A stretch of 48,053 bases of DNA from Verrucomicrobiota bacterium (GCA_021772635.1 JAJFLP010000129.1:1-48053), one strand, 5' to 3'. Counted from the stretch's first letter, positions 1 to 8,615 are shown. A program made the numbers and translations. The notes: generated by a model not told the origin, from the letters alone.

Positions 1-127
1 AGACGATTGGAGAAGGCGCCACGGTGAAAGTGAATTTTCATTCACTAAGATGTGAAGTCAAGCCAATCGGTTTATTTGAGCAGAGATTAGGGCTCGTAGC
101 AGAATACTGGTGAATTATTCAGGCTAG
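1..127 (-). repeat. Partial copy of CTAG-flanked MITE (family F1), cut by window edge
   Basis: Read on the minus strand, this begins with the F1 terminus TAGCCTGAATAATTCAC and matches the copy at 15580 almost base for base until the window starts. The CTAG flank is at 124-127. An internal hairpin, AGTGAAT-gaaa-ATTCACT on the minus strand, is present as in the other copies. The far terminus lies outside the window. No transposase is encoded. Confidence 0.85.
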
Positions 128-228
128 GCTCAACATAGATCTTAGGTAATGAATTCAAAGTCGTCTCCGCCCATGCGGACCAATAATTGTACTGCTTGCA
201 GTCTAAAATCTTAAATCATTAACTCTTT

Positions 229-1215
229 ATGCCCCAAATTACACGATATCTCATTATTTCGTCGTTATTTATGCTACTGCTTTCTGTCTTAGGCAGCGAC
301 GTTTCGCTCGCTGCCGATGTCGCGGTTGAAAGTGCAGCACCCGTTACAAAGGTGCTGGATAATCACGCCGAAGGTACGTGGCTCTGGCCGGCGTTACTAT
401 TCCTGATTTCAATCGGGATCGGAGTGGCGGCGGCTTTAACCGGGGTGGGCGGTGCCGTGCTGTTTGTTCCTATCGTAAGCTGTTTCTTTCCGTACAACAT
501 TGATTTCGTCCGTGGTGCCGGGCTTTTTATCGCTCTAACAGGGGCGCTGTATGCGGGGCCGTCGCTGCTAAAATTAGGACTTGCAGACCTCAGGCTTGCA
601 CTTCCGATGGCATTAGTTTCATCGATATTCGCGTATTTAGGAGCGATCATAGGCCTACGGCTACCGACGCATGTGATTCAGACTTTTCTCGGAATAACAA
701 TTCTAATGATCGTCGTTCTTATGATAACGGCGAAAACAGCCGAATTTCCGGTTGTTAAGACCCGCGATAAGCTGTCGAAGTTTCTTGGGATCTCCGGAAT
801 TTTTTACGAAGGCTCGAGTAATGAACACGTGGAGTGGCAGATCCATCGAACCCTGTGGGGCCTGGTTTCGTTCGCTTTCATCGGGTTTCTTGCCGGGCTT
901 TTTGGATTAGGAGCCGGTTGGGCGAACGTCCCGGTACTTAATTCCGTTCTGGGAGTGCCTCTCAAACTCGCCGTCGGTACCAGTAAATTCATACTTTCCA
1001 TAACCGATACAAGTGCCGGCTGGGTTTATCTGAATTCGGGGGGAGTTGTCCCGCTTATCGTTATTCCATCCGTTTTCGGAATGATCATTGGGACCCGAAT
1101 CGGTGTGAAATTGCTGCCGGGAATTAAACCGAAAAAGATCAAATGGTTCGTTATCGGGCTGCTCGCTGCTGCCGGCTTGATGTCATTACTAAAGGGATTA
1201 GACACATGGCACTAG
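229..1215 (+). CDS. TauE/SafE family sulfite/anion permease
   Basis: Predicted inner-membrane permease of the TauE/SafE (DUF81) family, which exports or takes up sulfite, sulfonates and related organosulfur anions; the substrate cannot be read from sequence. The first ~29 residues look like a cleavable signal sequence or extra transmembrane segment ending AADV. Two family half-repeats are visible: GVGGAVLFVPI near residue 70 and GLGAGWANVPVLN near residue 225, each starting a hydrophobic bundle, joined by a hydrophilic loop (residues ~165-205). At 328 aa it is longer than the usual ~250-270 aa because of the N-terminus and loop. The stop overlaps the start of the DUF1634 gene, so the two are translationally coupled. 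No strong ribosome-binding site precedes the ATG. Confidence 0.88.
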   Translation: MPQITRYLIISSLFMLLLSVLGSDVSLAADVAVESAAPVTKVLDNHAEGTWLWPALLFLISIGIGVAAALTGVGGAVLFVPIVSCFFPYNIDFVRGAGLFIALTGALYAGPSLLKLGLADLRLALPMALVSSIFAYLGAIIGLRLPTHVIQTFLGITILMIVVLMITAKTAEFPVVKTRDKLSKFLGISGIFYEGSSNEHVEWQIHRTLWGLVSFAFIGFLAGLFGLGAGWANVPVLNSVLGVPLKLAVGTSKFILSITDTSAGWVYLNSGGVVPLIVIPSVFGMIIGTRIGVKLLPGIKPKKIKWFVIGLLAAAGLMSLLKGLDTWH

Positions 1216-1628
1216 AAGAACCCATATCCATATCTCGTGAACAGTCAATATATGCTGGTACCCTCACTGTACTTTCATGGGTGAGTCTAGGGTTATTGAT
1301 CGTCGGATTCTTATATTACGTGAGTGGCACGGCACCAGTGATGATCCCTATTTCAGAGCTTCCGGATTTGATGCGTCATCCGGTCGCCGAGTTTAATAGA
1401 ATCACGAAGATGCCGGTGGGCTGGCAGTGGCTGGATTTTCTGGGTTACGGCGATATCGCCGCCCGACTGGGAATCGTGATGCTGGCTGGATCGACGATCA
1501 TTTGCCTTATAGCGATCCTGTCCGAATTGGTCAGGAAAAAGAATTTTGTGTATGTGATTATCGTTATCGCCCAAATTTTGATACTCTTGATCGCCGCGAG
1601 TGGCGTGATCAACGTCGGATCACATTGA
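1206..1628 (+). CDS. DUF1634 membrane protein, partner of TauE permease
   Basis: A 140-aa protein with three hydrophobic segments (about residues 20-40, 80-105, 115-137) and the SREQSIYAGTL-like start typical of DUF1634. DUF1634 genes repeatedly sit next to TauE/SafE permeases and probably encode an accessory subunit; its biochemical role is unknown. The ATG at 1206 lies inside the last codons of the permease gene (10-bp overlap), which supports coupling. An upstream in-frame start at 1143 would add 21 polar residues within the permease gene and is less likely. Confidence 0.85.
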   Translation: MALEEPISISREQSIYAGTLTVLSWVSLGLLIVGFLYYVSGTAPVMIPISELPDLMRHPVAEFNRITKMPVGWQWLDFLGYGDIAARLGIVMLAGSTIICLIAILSELVRKKNFVYVIIVIAQILILLIAASGVINVGSH

Positions 1629-1643
1629 TTTTTCTTTGATGGC

Positions 1644-2240
1644 TCAGGGATCGTGGCTGCCGAAGGTAGTCCCGCTTGCGGGGTTCGAAGACTTTATATG
1701 TCTATTGGCTGACGATTTTTGCGCTTTTGTGATTCTTTTCGGCAGAGTTTTCGAGCTAATTACATGCCCATCTGCGAAGAGAATATTATACCCTCCCGGG
1801 TGAGGGTGGGGTGACCCTTTCGCCGAACAGGTCATTTCTATCAGAACCCATTTCTTATCTGGATTTTCTAAGGAAGTCTTTCCAGCTATGTTGTCGTTAT
1901 AAACGAAGGTCAAACCGTTTTTGTTTAGCGCCTCCGGCAGCGAGGGGCAGTTCCAGAGTTGATCAGGTCCGCCAAGTACCGTCCTGATACTTTTACCTGA
2001 CTGTCCGGGTATCGTGGGATAAAATGGTGCCTCGGGATAGTGGTCGTTCTCCAGGACGTACATCCGAAGTAATTGCCCAATCTGGCTAAGGTTATTTGCG
2101 CACTCCGTCTGGACCGCCTTCTTTTTAACGCGTTCGTACGCCTGGGGCGGAATCGCAGATACTATCGCCGCGACGGCAAGTATTTCTGTCAGTGTAAAGT
2201 AACCTAAAAATCGTTTCGTCTTTAGTCCCTTGCTGAACAT
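1644..2240 (-). CDS. Prepilin-type protein with H-X9-DG motif
   Basis: Secreted pseudopilin-like protein of 198 aa. Residues ~14-35 are a type IV prepilin N-terminus: basic leader, FTLTEILAV, then a hydrophobic helix. Near residue 150 the motif HPGGYNILFADGHV gives exactly nine residues between His and Asp-Gly, the signature of the prepilin-associated H-X9-DG family (TIGR04294). These proteins are abundant in Planctomycetes, Lentisphaerae and related lineages; the function is unknown. The residue before the processed Phe is Tyr, whereas prepilin peptidase normally needs Gly (or Ala), so maturation is uncertain. The basic, Ser-rich C-terminal tail after the motif is unusual. It stands alone, convergent with DUF1634. 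Confidence 0.85.
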   Translation of the reverse strand: MFSKGLKTKRFLGYFTLTEILAVAAIVSAIPPQAYERVKKKAVQTECANNLSQIGQLLRMYVLENDHYPEAPFYPTIPGQSGKSIRTVLGGPDQLWNCPSLPEALNKNGLTFVYNDNIAGKTSLENPDKKWVLIEMTCSAKGSPHPHPGGYNILFADGHVISSKTLPKRITKAQKSSANRHIKSSNPASGTTFGSHDP

Positions 2241-2516
2241 CCTAGCCCTTTAGAAAAATATTGTCGATAACTTACCCGCGGCTGACCTTTTCGAACAGGG
2301 TCTAGTTTGTCACGGTGGGGAATATATGAAACTGAGGCAGCGAATTCAAGCTGACGTCCTGTAACTTAAAAGCGTATACACGTGACTCGGTTTGCTTAAT
2401 CAACTGTCTCGTAGCAAGCCCGCGAGGTATGAAAGACCCGTAGAGCTTTACTAAGTTCGTGCTGGACAGCAGAACGGGAAATTAAACCCACTGGCGGGAT
2501 TAATACGGTAGGCAAA

Positions 2517-4016
2517 ATGGTTCACGAGAGTTCGGCGGGTTCGACAATTTTACGCGATTTACCTTCCCTGATCCGCATTCCGCGGGTTGCGTTGATCGTT
2601 TGGATACTGTCCGGCGTGTGCATTATCGGTTTCAGTGTAGGGACCGCCAGGCTGAGTACGCGCTTTGTTTATGGTGTCGGGCACGCCGAACGGCCGATAA
2701 TTACTTTTCTTCTATTATACCTTATTGGCTGGTGCGGATTCGCTTGCGCGGCGGCCTTGGCTCGGGGCGGGCAGGGTAACCGCCGACTATTGATCTGGGT
2801 GGTCGTGGTCGGCTTGGCCGCCAGGGTGATTTTAATCCCGTCGAATCTGATCCAGGAAAATGACTGCTATCGATACGTACTTGACGGACACGCCGTACTG
2901 AACAGCGTTAATCCATACGCACTAGCGCCAGCCGACGTAGGCAATAAAGTTTCGGAACCGTTTCGTACCGAACTCGGTACTTCGGCTGCGAAACATATCC
3001 TTTCCCGAATCAGCTATCCGGAAGTATCAACGATATATCCGCCCGTTACCCAGTTTTTCTTTGCTATTGGTGCACGCTTGACACCGTGGGATTGGATGGG
3101 GCAGCGGTTGGTATTTCTGGGTTGCGACATCGCGACTTTCATCATTATACTGAGTTTGTTAAAACGGACTGGAACCCCTTTGGCATTCAGTCTGATTTAC
3201 TGGTGGAATCCGCTTGTCATTAAAGAAATCGCGAACTCCGCACATCTCGACAGTCTCGTGGCTTTCTTTCTCGTTCTTACCCTGTGGGCTTTGATGAAAG
3301 GTGAAAGTGAAGGTCGGCAGAGTGCGTGGATATCGGTGGCTGGCGTTAGTTTCGCCGGCGCAGTGCTCTCTAAGTTCTATCCATTGATCCTGGCCCCGAT
3401 TTTCGGCGCGTACCTTCTTAAAAGAGGAAAACCAGTTTTACACACATCGTTATTTTTTCTCGTGGCATTCGCAGCGATAATAATCAGTTATCTTCCATTT
3501 ATCGATATCGGCTTTTCGCAGGTCATGAGCGGACTCCAAACCTACACTGATGAATGGGTTTTAAACGAGGGCGCGTTTTACTTAGTCTCGTTCGCATCGA
3601 ACCACCTACTGCCCGTGACGACGCTTCCGGTCGATAGGATTGTCGCGAACGGCGTCGTTGCTGTCTTCACTCTGTTCATGGCGTGGCGCTACTACAACCA
3701 GTCGGACACGATCGAGAATTTGTTCAGTACAGCGCAGACGATACTTTTGATCTGGTTTCTTTTCCTTCCTGCTGTATACCCGTGGTATGCTGTCGGGTTG
3801 ATTGCAATCAGCGCGTTGAAGCCTACGGGCACGGTAGTGGTATTAAGCGGTGTAATGGGAATGTACTACCTGACATTCCTGATCAGTTACCGTGATTACC
3901 CGGCGAATTGGAACGTAGTCGTACAAATCATTGAACACGGTATAATGTGGTCGTGGCTTATTGGGGCGGCCGTCGTTTGCAAATTCGGGCACACCCGTAA
4001 GGTTAGGGGGGCATAG
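2517..4016 (+). CDS. GT-C type polyprenol-phosphate-dependent glycosyltransferase (GT87/DUF2029-like)
   Basis: Integral membrane protein of 499 aa with about ten to twelve hydrophobic helices. After the second helix lies ENDCYRYVLDGHAVLNSVNPY, matching the acidic 'D-x-YRY-x-x-DG...NPY' loop of DUF2029/GT87 and MptB-like mannosyltransferases; the acidic pair is the presumed catalytic or metal site facing the periplasm. A YPP motif (TIYPPVTQ) and a late YPWY motif are also typical. It probably moves a sugar, mannose by family analogy, from a polyprenyl-phosphate donor to an envelope glycolipid or glycan. Single-gene unit; no other glycan genes adjoin it. Donor and acceptor are not deducible. 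Confidence 0.8.
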   Translation: MVHESSAGSTILRDLPSLIRIPRVALIVWILSGVCIIGFSVGTARLSTRFVYGVGHAERPIITFLLLYLIGWCGFACAAALARGGQGNRRLLIWVVVVGLAARVILIPSNLIQENDCYRYVLDGHAVLNSVNPYALAPADVGNKVSEPFRTELGTSAAKHILSRISYPEVSTIYPPVTQFFFAIGARLTPWDWMGQRLVFLGCDIATFIIILSLLKRTGTPLAFSLIYWWNPLVIKEIANSAHLDSLVAFFLVLTLWALMKGESEGRQSAWISVAGVSFAGAVLSKFYPLILAPIFGAYLLKRGKPVLHTSLFFLVAFAAIIISYLPFIDIGFSQVMSGLQTYTDEWVLNEGAFYLVSFASNHLLPVTTLPVDRIVANGVVAVFTLFMAWRYYNQSDTIENLFSTAQTILLIWFLFLPAVYPWYAVGLIAISALKPTGTVVVLSGVMGMYYLTFLISYRDYPANWNVVVQIIEHGIMWSWLIGAAVVCKFGHTRKVRGA

Positions 4017-4176
4017 GATTCTATGTGTTCATATAGCTGGACCTCCGAAAGTCTTCATTAGCTGGGTATGGGACGTCACGCATGCGGGAGCCAGTTATCG
4101 GTTCGGATTGGTCGCGTAAATACATTTTTTCAATCATTCCTATTGAAGTAATAACAATATGTAGTTACGGTTCTAG

Positions 4177-4446
4177 ATGGGGTTTGAATGGGATGCGAAG
4201 AAGTGTAAGGCCAATATCCATCTTCATGGTATTGATTTCGGAGGTATTGAATCCGTTTTTGACGGATATACGCTAACGATTGAGGATACCAGATTTGACT
4301 ATGGAGAGCAGCGGTTTGTGACCCTTGGGTTATTGCAGGGGCGAGTGGTGCTCATTGTGCACACTGAACGTGACGAGACAATAAGAATTATTTCCGTTAG
4401 AAAGGCCACAAAACATGAGCAAAGTCGATACTTCTCACAAATCTAA
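4177..4446 (+). CDS. brnT: BrnT family ribonuclease toxin
   Basis: Small basic protein of 89 aa with the BrnT architecture: FEWDAKKCKANIHLHGIDF at the N-terminus (family WDxxKxxxNxxKHGIxF), a central RxxxxGLLQGRVVLIVHTER strand pair, and a C-terminal IRIISVRKATKHEQSRY helix. BrnT is a RelE-fold ribonuclease blocked by BrnA. All family landmarks are present, so the toxin is probably intact. The brnA start overlaps its last ~30 bp, the usual toxin-first arrangement. Autoregulation by the BrnTA complex is expected from the family; I did not find a clear operator. Confidence 0.9.
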   Translation: MGFEWDAKKCKANIHLHGIDFGGIESVFDGYTLTIEDTRFDYGEQRFVTLGLLQGRVVLIVHTERDETIRIISVRKATKHEQSRYFSQI

Positions 4447-4741
4447 AACTGATTGGGAAAGACTGGATGCCCTTGAGGACGACGATATAGATTTTTCGGA
4501 ATGTTGCGAACTTACAGAAGAAATGTTCGCTAATGCCGTCGCACGGAAAGGATTGAAGCCAGTATGCCGGAAAAAGCAAGTTACACTGCGTTTGGATGCG
4601 GATATCTTAAGCTGGTTCAGAAGTCAAGGACGTGGATATCAGACGAAGATTAATTCGTTATTACGGGCATATATCACTGCTCAAAAGAAACATTCGGAAA
4701 AAGCAGCCGCCAATACCGAGCGAATAAATCATTCCAACTAA
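4415..4741 (+). CDS. brnA: BrnA family antitoxin
   Basis: Antitoxin of 108 aa. The N-terminal half is acidic (toxin-binding), including DWERLDALEDDDIDFSE. The C-terminal half carries the BrnA ribbon-helix-helix DNA-binding domain: KKQVTLRLDADILSWFRSQG followed by GYQTKINSLLRAYI. BrnA neutralises BrnT and represses the operon. It overlaps brnT, so expression is coupled. The short basic tail after the last helix is ordinary. A group II intron-like remnant lies about 160 bp downstream. Confidence 0.9.
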   Translation: MSKVDTSHKSKTDWERLDALEDDDIDFSECCELTEEMFANAVARKGLKPVCRKKQVTLRLDADILSWFRSQGRGYQTKINSLLRAYITAQKKHSEKAAANTERINHSN

Positions 4742-4900
4742 TCGGCTTTGCGTTGACGAGGATACGTGGTCCACTTGCATGGAATACCTGTAAGTCAGCC
4801 CACGGTCCATGGCGCCTGAGCCGGAGTCCTGCTCTGGCCTCCGCACGCCCAATGCGGGCCGCGCTATCTTTTCAGGACATAAACTGACTAACCAAGTCAA

Positions 4901-4979
4901 CCGAACCGCGGTGGTACGTGATCCGTACGCTCCTTGGTGTGGGAGGAGGGGAGCCGCAAGGCTTCCGCCAATCCCGATT
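4901..4979 (+). mobile_element. Probable remnant of a group II intron 3' end (domains V-VI)
   Basis: A non-coding stretch folds like the end of a bacterial group II intron. The first hairpin has the outer pairing ACCGCGGT with GCTCCTTGGT and inner stem GGTACG-TGAT-CCGTAC (domain V-like). It is followed by GGTGTGGGAGG and a second hairpin GGGGAGCC-gcaa-GGCTTCC capped by a GCAA tetraloop (domain VI-like), ending near CCGAT. No reverse transcriptase frame remains upstream, so it is a degraded end. The rest of the 319-bp gap between brnA and the PilU/PilT gene (4742-5060) shows no gene. Assignment is from recall of class C intron 3' ends, not a covariance search. Confidence 0.5.
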
Positions 4980-5060
4980 ACCTTCCCGACTGGTGCAGGG
5001 CAATCTCGCACCAGGGTTGATCGGTGCCAGTCATCCACCAATACAAAAAACTAATACCAG

Positions 5061-7268
5061 ATGAAACTCATTGAACTTCTTAAACAGATGGAGGCTAAGA
5101 AGGCCTCCGATTTGTTTGTTACCGCCGAAAAGAAACCTGCTATGCGGGTCCATGGGAAAGTGGAAACGGTCGGAGAAACCGCGATCACGAACGAGGACTT
5201 CGACGTTTTTCTAACCGAATATCTGGCCCCCCCGGTTCGCGCTCGAATCGATACCGAAAGAGACCTCGACATCGGAATTTCGCTATCCGATTCCGATCGA
5301 TTCCGACTAAATATATTTTATCAGAAGGGGAAGTTATCACTTGTTGCTCGCCGCGTGCCCTCCGGCGCATTGGATTTGAATGAGCTTAGACTCCCGGCAG
5401 TGGTTGAAACGCTCGCCAAGTCTCCTCGTGGGTTGATCCTGATAACCGGTGCGACCGGCAGCGGTAAGTCGACCACGATGGCTGCGATACTGAATTATAT
5501 AAACAAAGAGTTCAACAGGCATATTGTGACGATCGAAGATCCGATAGAGTATATCCATCAGGATCAGAAAAGCATCGTTACCCAACGGGAGATAGGGAAC
5601 GATACATTGAGTTTTACTAACTCACTTAGGAACCTCGTTCGGCAGAGTCCCGACGCGATTTTTATCGGCGAGATACGTGATTTTGAAACGATTCAGATAG
5701 CAATCTCAGCTGCTATGACCGGACATCTGGTCGTTACGACTATGCATACAATAGACGTTACGCAAACGGTCGAACGGATCATAAATTTCTTTCCTGATCA
5801 TCTCCGAGAGCAGGTCGCAGTGGATCTTTCTCTCGCACTTGCAGGAATCTTGTCGCAAAGGATGCTGCCTAAGGCTAACGGTGACGGCGTCGTTGTCGCG
5901 ATGGAGACGCTGGTTGCCACTCCATTAATTCGACAGCTCATTGGGCGACGTGAAATAAACGACATAGAAGAGGCTATAAAAAGCGGGGCAGGCGAGGGAA
6001 TGCAGACCTTCACACGTGCACTGACGGATCTTCTGGCAAAGGGTTTGATAACGGCCGAGTCCGGCGCTGCTGCTGCCACGAATCGAGAGGAGTATTTGCT
6101 TGCAGCCCAGGGGATGGAAACAGGTATAGATACACTCCGAAATCAGGGGGGTGATGCCGAATCAAAGCGCCTGGATATGAAGAAATTGCTCAAGGCCGCA
6201 ATAAAGCACAAGGCCAGCGATTTAATCATAACTGTCGGCAGCGCGCCGATAGTGCGGATCGACGGCGAGTTGAACGAGTTAAACCACGCTCCGTTGACCC
6301 CGAAAGATACACAGAAACTCGTGTTCAGCGTTCTCACCCCTTCTCAACGGGCAATTTTCGAACGCGAAAAAGAGATCGATTTCGCTTTGAGTATATCGAA
6401 GTTCGACGAAACTAATGACGATGGAAAGTCTCTCCGATTTCGTGTCAACGGCTTCTACCAGAAGGGAGGTGTCGCGAGCGCGATTCGCGTTGTCCCGCAG
6501 GAAATACCAAGCGCGAAGGATCTGGGGCTTCCTGAGGTTGTTACTGGACTTAGTAAGCGCCTGTACGGGCTTGTGCTGGTGACGGGGCCCACAGGTCACG
6601 GTAAGTCGACGACACTAGCGTGTATTATCGACGGAATTAATTCAACTCGGTCATGTCATGTGATTACGGTCGAAGACCCGATAGAGTACGTGCACACCAG
6701 CAAGAAAGCGGTTATAGAGCAACGTGAGGTACATGCCGATACCAAAAGTTTTTCGAGCGCACTGAAGTATGTACTGCGGCAGGATCCCGATGTAATATTG
6801 ATCGGCGAGATGCGGGATCAGGAGACAATCTCCGCCGCCTTGACAGCCGCGGAGACCGGGCATTTGGTTTTCGCAACCCTGCATACTAACGATGCAGTTC
6901 AGACGATAGATCGGGTAATCGATACATTCCCGCCACATCAGCAGAATCAGATTAGATCTCAACTCGCAGCATGTCTCGAGGGGGTCGTGGCACAACGGCT
7001 GCTGCCCAGGAAAGGTGGGGACGGTCGTGTCGGTGTATTCGAGATTATGCTCGGTACACCCGCGGTCCGCGCGTTAATACGTGATAATCGGACACATCAA
7101 ATGCTTGCAACTATAGAAACGAGCGGAAAAGACGGGATGATCACGATGGATAAGGCGCTGAAGAACCTATACGACCTGGATAAAATTACACTTGAAACGG
7201 TTCAAACCCTCGCACGCGATCCCAATCTTATTGAGCACCGCACAAAAACCTCTGAAGCTAGTGATTGA
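5061..7268 (+). CDS. Fused PilU-PilT type IV pilus retraction ATPase
   Basis: Two complete PilT-family ATPases in one 735-aa chain. Half 1 (residues ~1-350) is PilU-like: Walker A GATGSGKST at 130-138, Walker B region DAIFIGEIRD at 198-207, HTID and INFFP. Half 2 (~370-735) is PilT-like: Walker A GPTGHGKST at 509-517, DVILIGEMRD, TLHTND, DTFPP. Both have the N-terminal PAS-like ASDL segment. PilT and PilU power pilus retraction as hexamers at the inner-membrane base; elsewhere they are separate ~345-380 aa proteins that can form hetero-complexes. A linker of ~25 polar residues joins the halves. The second P-loop has His where Ser is usual. No other pilus genes adjoin it. Confidence 0.92.
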   Translation: MKLIELLKQMEAKKASDLFVTAEKKPAMRVHGKVETVGETAITNEDFDVFLTEYLAPPVRARIDTERDLDIGISLSDSDRFRLNIFYQKGKLSLVARRVPSGALDLNELRLPAVVETLAKSPRGLILITGATGSGKSTTMAAILNYINKEFNRHIVTIEDPIEYIHQDQKSIVTQREIGNDTLSFTNSLRNLVRQSPDAIFIGEIRDFETIQIAISAAMTGHLVVTTMHTIDVTQTVERIINFFPDHLREQVAVDLSLALAGILSQRMLPKANGDGVVVAMETLVATPLIRQLIGRREINDIEEAIKSGAGEGMQTFTRALTDLLAKGLITAESGAAAATNREEYLLAAQGMETGIDTLRNQGGDAESKRLDMKKLLKAAIKHKASDLIITVGSAPIVRIDGELNELNHAPLTPKDTQKLVFSVLTPSQRAIFEREKEIDFALSISKFDETNDDGKSLRFRVNGFYQKGGVASAIRVVPQEIPSAKDLGLPEVVTGLSKRLYGLVLVTGPTGHGKSTTLACIIDGINSTRSCHVITVEDPIEYVHTSKKAVIEQREVHADTKSFSSALKYVLRQDPDVILIGEMRDQETISAALTAAETGHLVFATLHTNDAVQTIDRVIDTFPPHQQNQIRSQLAACLEGVVAQRLLPRKGGDGRVGVFEIMLGTPAVRALIRDNRTHQMLATIETSGKDGMITMDKALKNLYDLDKITLETVQTLARDPNLIEHRTKTSEASD

Positions 7269-7283
7269 ATGTATAAAGCATAT

Positions 7284-7353
7284 TATCACGCATCACGAAT
7301 CACGAATCACGCATCACGAATCACGCATCACGAATCACGCATCACGACTCACA
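7284..7353. repeat. Degenerate heptanucleotide tandem repeat (CACGMAT)n
   Basis: About nine consecutive 7-bp units alternating CACGAAT and CACGCAT, ending CACGACT. It lies 15 bp after the PilU/PilT stop and before the YpdA-like gene. There are no spacers and no dyad symmetry, so it is not CRISPR. One of several 7-bp repeat tracts in this window, each with a different unit. Confidence 0.9.
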
Positions 7354-7421
7354 GACATTCACTAAGAATCAGGCGAGCGCTGGCACGCCGGCTCCGAATG
7401 TTCTAAATACTAGGCACCCAC

Positions 7422-8477
7422 GTGACAATCGACAATCGACAATCGACAATCGAAAATCCCATTGATCTTATAATAATTGGAGCCGGGCCCACCGGCCTAG
7501 CATGTGGGATAGAGGCTAAGAAAGCGGGCTTATCGTATTTGATCATTGAGCAGGGCGGTATCACGGATGCGATTCGACGTTTTCCGGTTAACATGACCTT
7601 TTTCTCTACACCGGAGCTGTTGGAACTGGGAGATATTCCCTTTACAACCCCTAATGTTCGGCCGACTCGGGTCGAGGTGCTGCAGTATTACCGTGGAATA
7701 AGCGACTATTTCGAGTTGAATCTAAAATTATTCACCAAGGTCTCCGAGATAAAGAATCAAGACAAGCGATTCAATTTAGTTACAGATTCCCGTGAAGAAT
7801 TCACCGCGGATAAAATCATTGTTGCAACCGGATATTTTGACTACACGAATCGTTTGGGCGTCAAAGGGGAAGATTTACCGCATGTGTCCCACTTTTACAC
7901 GGAACCGTATGCCTATTCGCAAACTGATGTTGCAGTGATCGGCGGTCGCAATTCAGCTGTGGAAACTGCATTGGAGCTCTATCGGCACGGAGCGAGAGTT
8001 ACGTTGATCCATCGAGGATCGGAATTGGGGGCGGTGAAATATTGGATACTCCCGGATATCGAGAATCGAATAAAGGATGGCGGGATTACGGTTTATTTTG
8101 ACTCAGTGGTTGAGGAGATCGCGACCGGGAGTTTGGTGGTGCGGGATAAGAAGGACAACAAGAGAACCACGCTGCCAATCGATTTCGTATTCCCGCTGAT
8201 CGGCTACCGTCCGAACGAACCGTTATTACGAAGCGGTGGTATTGCACTCGACTCGAAAACTGTGATTCCGGAGTATAACAAGACCACATTCGAGACCAAC
8301 GTGCGGGGGCTATACATCGCCGGCTCAGTCGCTTGCGGATGCGAAACCTGGAATATCTTTATTGAGAACGGGCGCGCTCATGCGAAGCCGATAATCGAAC
8401 ATATACTTACGGACAGGGAAAATATGGCGGAGGTACGGTCGGAAACCGACGTGAGTGAGGAAACTATCTGTCCATAA
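7422..8477 (+). CDS. ypdA: YpdA-like FAD/NADPH oxidoreductase (putative bacillithiol disulfide reductase)
   Basis: Flavoprotein disulfide-reductase-like enzyme of 351 aa. FAD-binding GxGxxG is GAGPTGLACG (residues ~20-29) and the NADPH-binding GGRNSAVETALEL starts near residue 174; the second FAD motif GLYIAGSVACG is near 297. FFSTPELLELG and VLQYYRG segments are typical of YpdA/Bdr (TIGR04018), which reduces bacillithiol disulfide, rather than thioredoxin reductase, and no CxxC redox pair is present. The only available start is GTG at 7422 (in-frame stop at 7401-7403). The first codons consist of four copies of a 7-bp repeat, so copy-number change would break the frame. Confidence 0.82.
   Translation: MTIDNRQSTIENPIDLIIIGAGPTGLACGIEAKKAGLSYLIIEQGGITDAIRRFPVNMTFFSTPELLELGDIPFTTPNVRPTRVEVLQYYRGISDYFELNLKLFTKVSEIKNQDKRFNLVTDSREEFTADKIIVATGYFDYTNRLGVKGEDLPHVSHFYTEPYAYSQTDVAVIGGRNSAVETALELYRHGARVTLIHRGSELGAVKYWILPDIENRIKDGGITVYFDSVVEEIATGSLVVRDKKDNKRTTLPIDFVFPLIGYRPNEPLLRSGGIALDSKTVIPEYNKTTFETNVRGLYIAGSVACGCETWNIFIENGRAHAKPIIEHILTDRENMAEVRSETDVSEETICP
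7423..7450 (+). repeat. 7-bp tandem repeat inside the ypdA start region
   Basis: Four perfect copies of ACAATCG followed by a degenerate fifth, beginning at base 2 of the GTG-initiated frame. Seven is not a multiple of three, so gain or loss of one copy moves the downstream YpdA frame relative to the start codon. This is the classical architecture of a phase-variable contingency tract, though the copy number is low. Confidence 0.9.
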
Positions 8478-8615
8478 GGTTCTGTCCCGTTGGTATACCG
8501 AAAATTATGGAGTTTTCGAAATGTCATTCGGAGATTCTTGGCTGATAAATTTGAAGCTATCCAAAAATTTTACCGCTTGCAGCATAGTAGATTAACGATA
8601 AAAATGCGATCACCG

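Noticed and set aside
4734..4759. attC site after the first brnA (TTCCAAC...GTTGACG)
   Set aside because: The two boxes are only ~13 bp apart and no stem can form between them.
4809..5054. 81-aa coding frame
   Set aside because: Overlaps the intron-like hairpins, has no family resemblance and a low-complexity Pro/Arg composition.
7284..7353. CRISPR array
   Set aside because: Units are 7 bp and contiguous with no unique spacers; no cas genes anywhere in the window.
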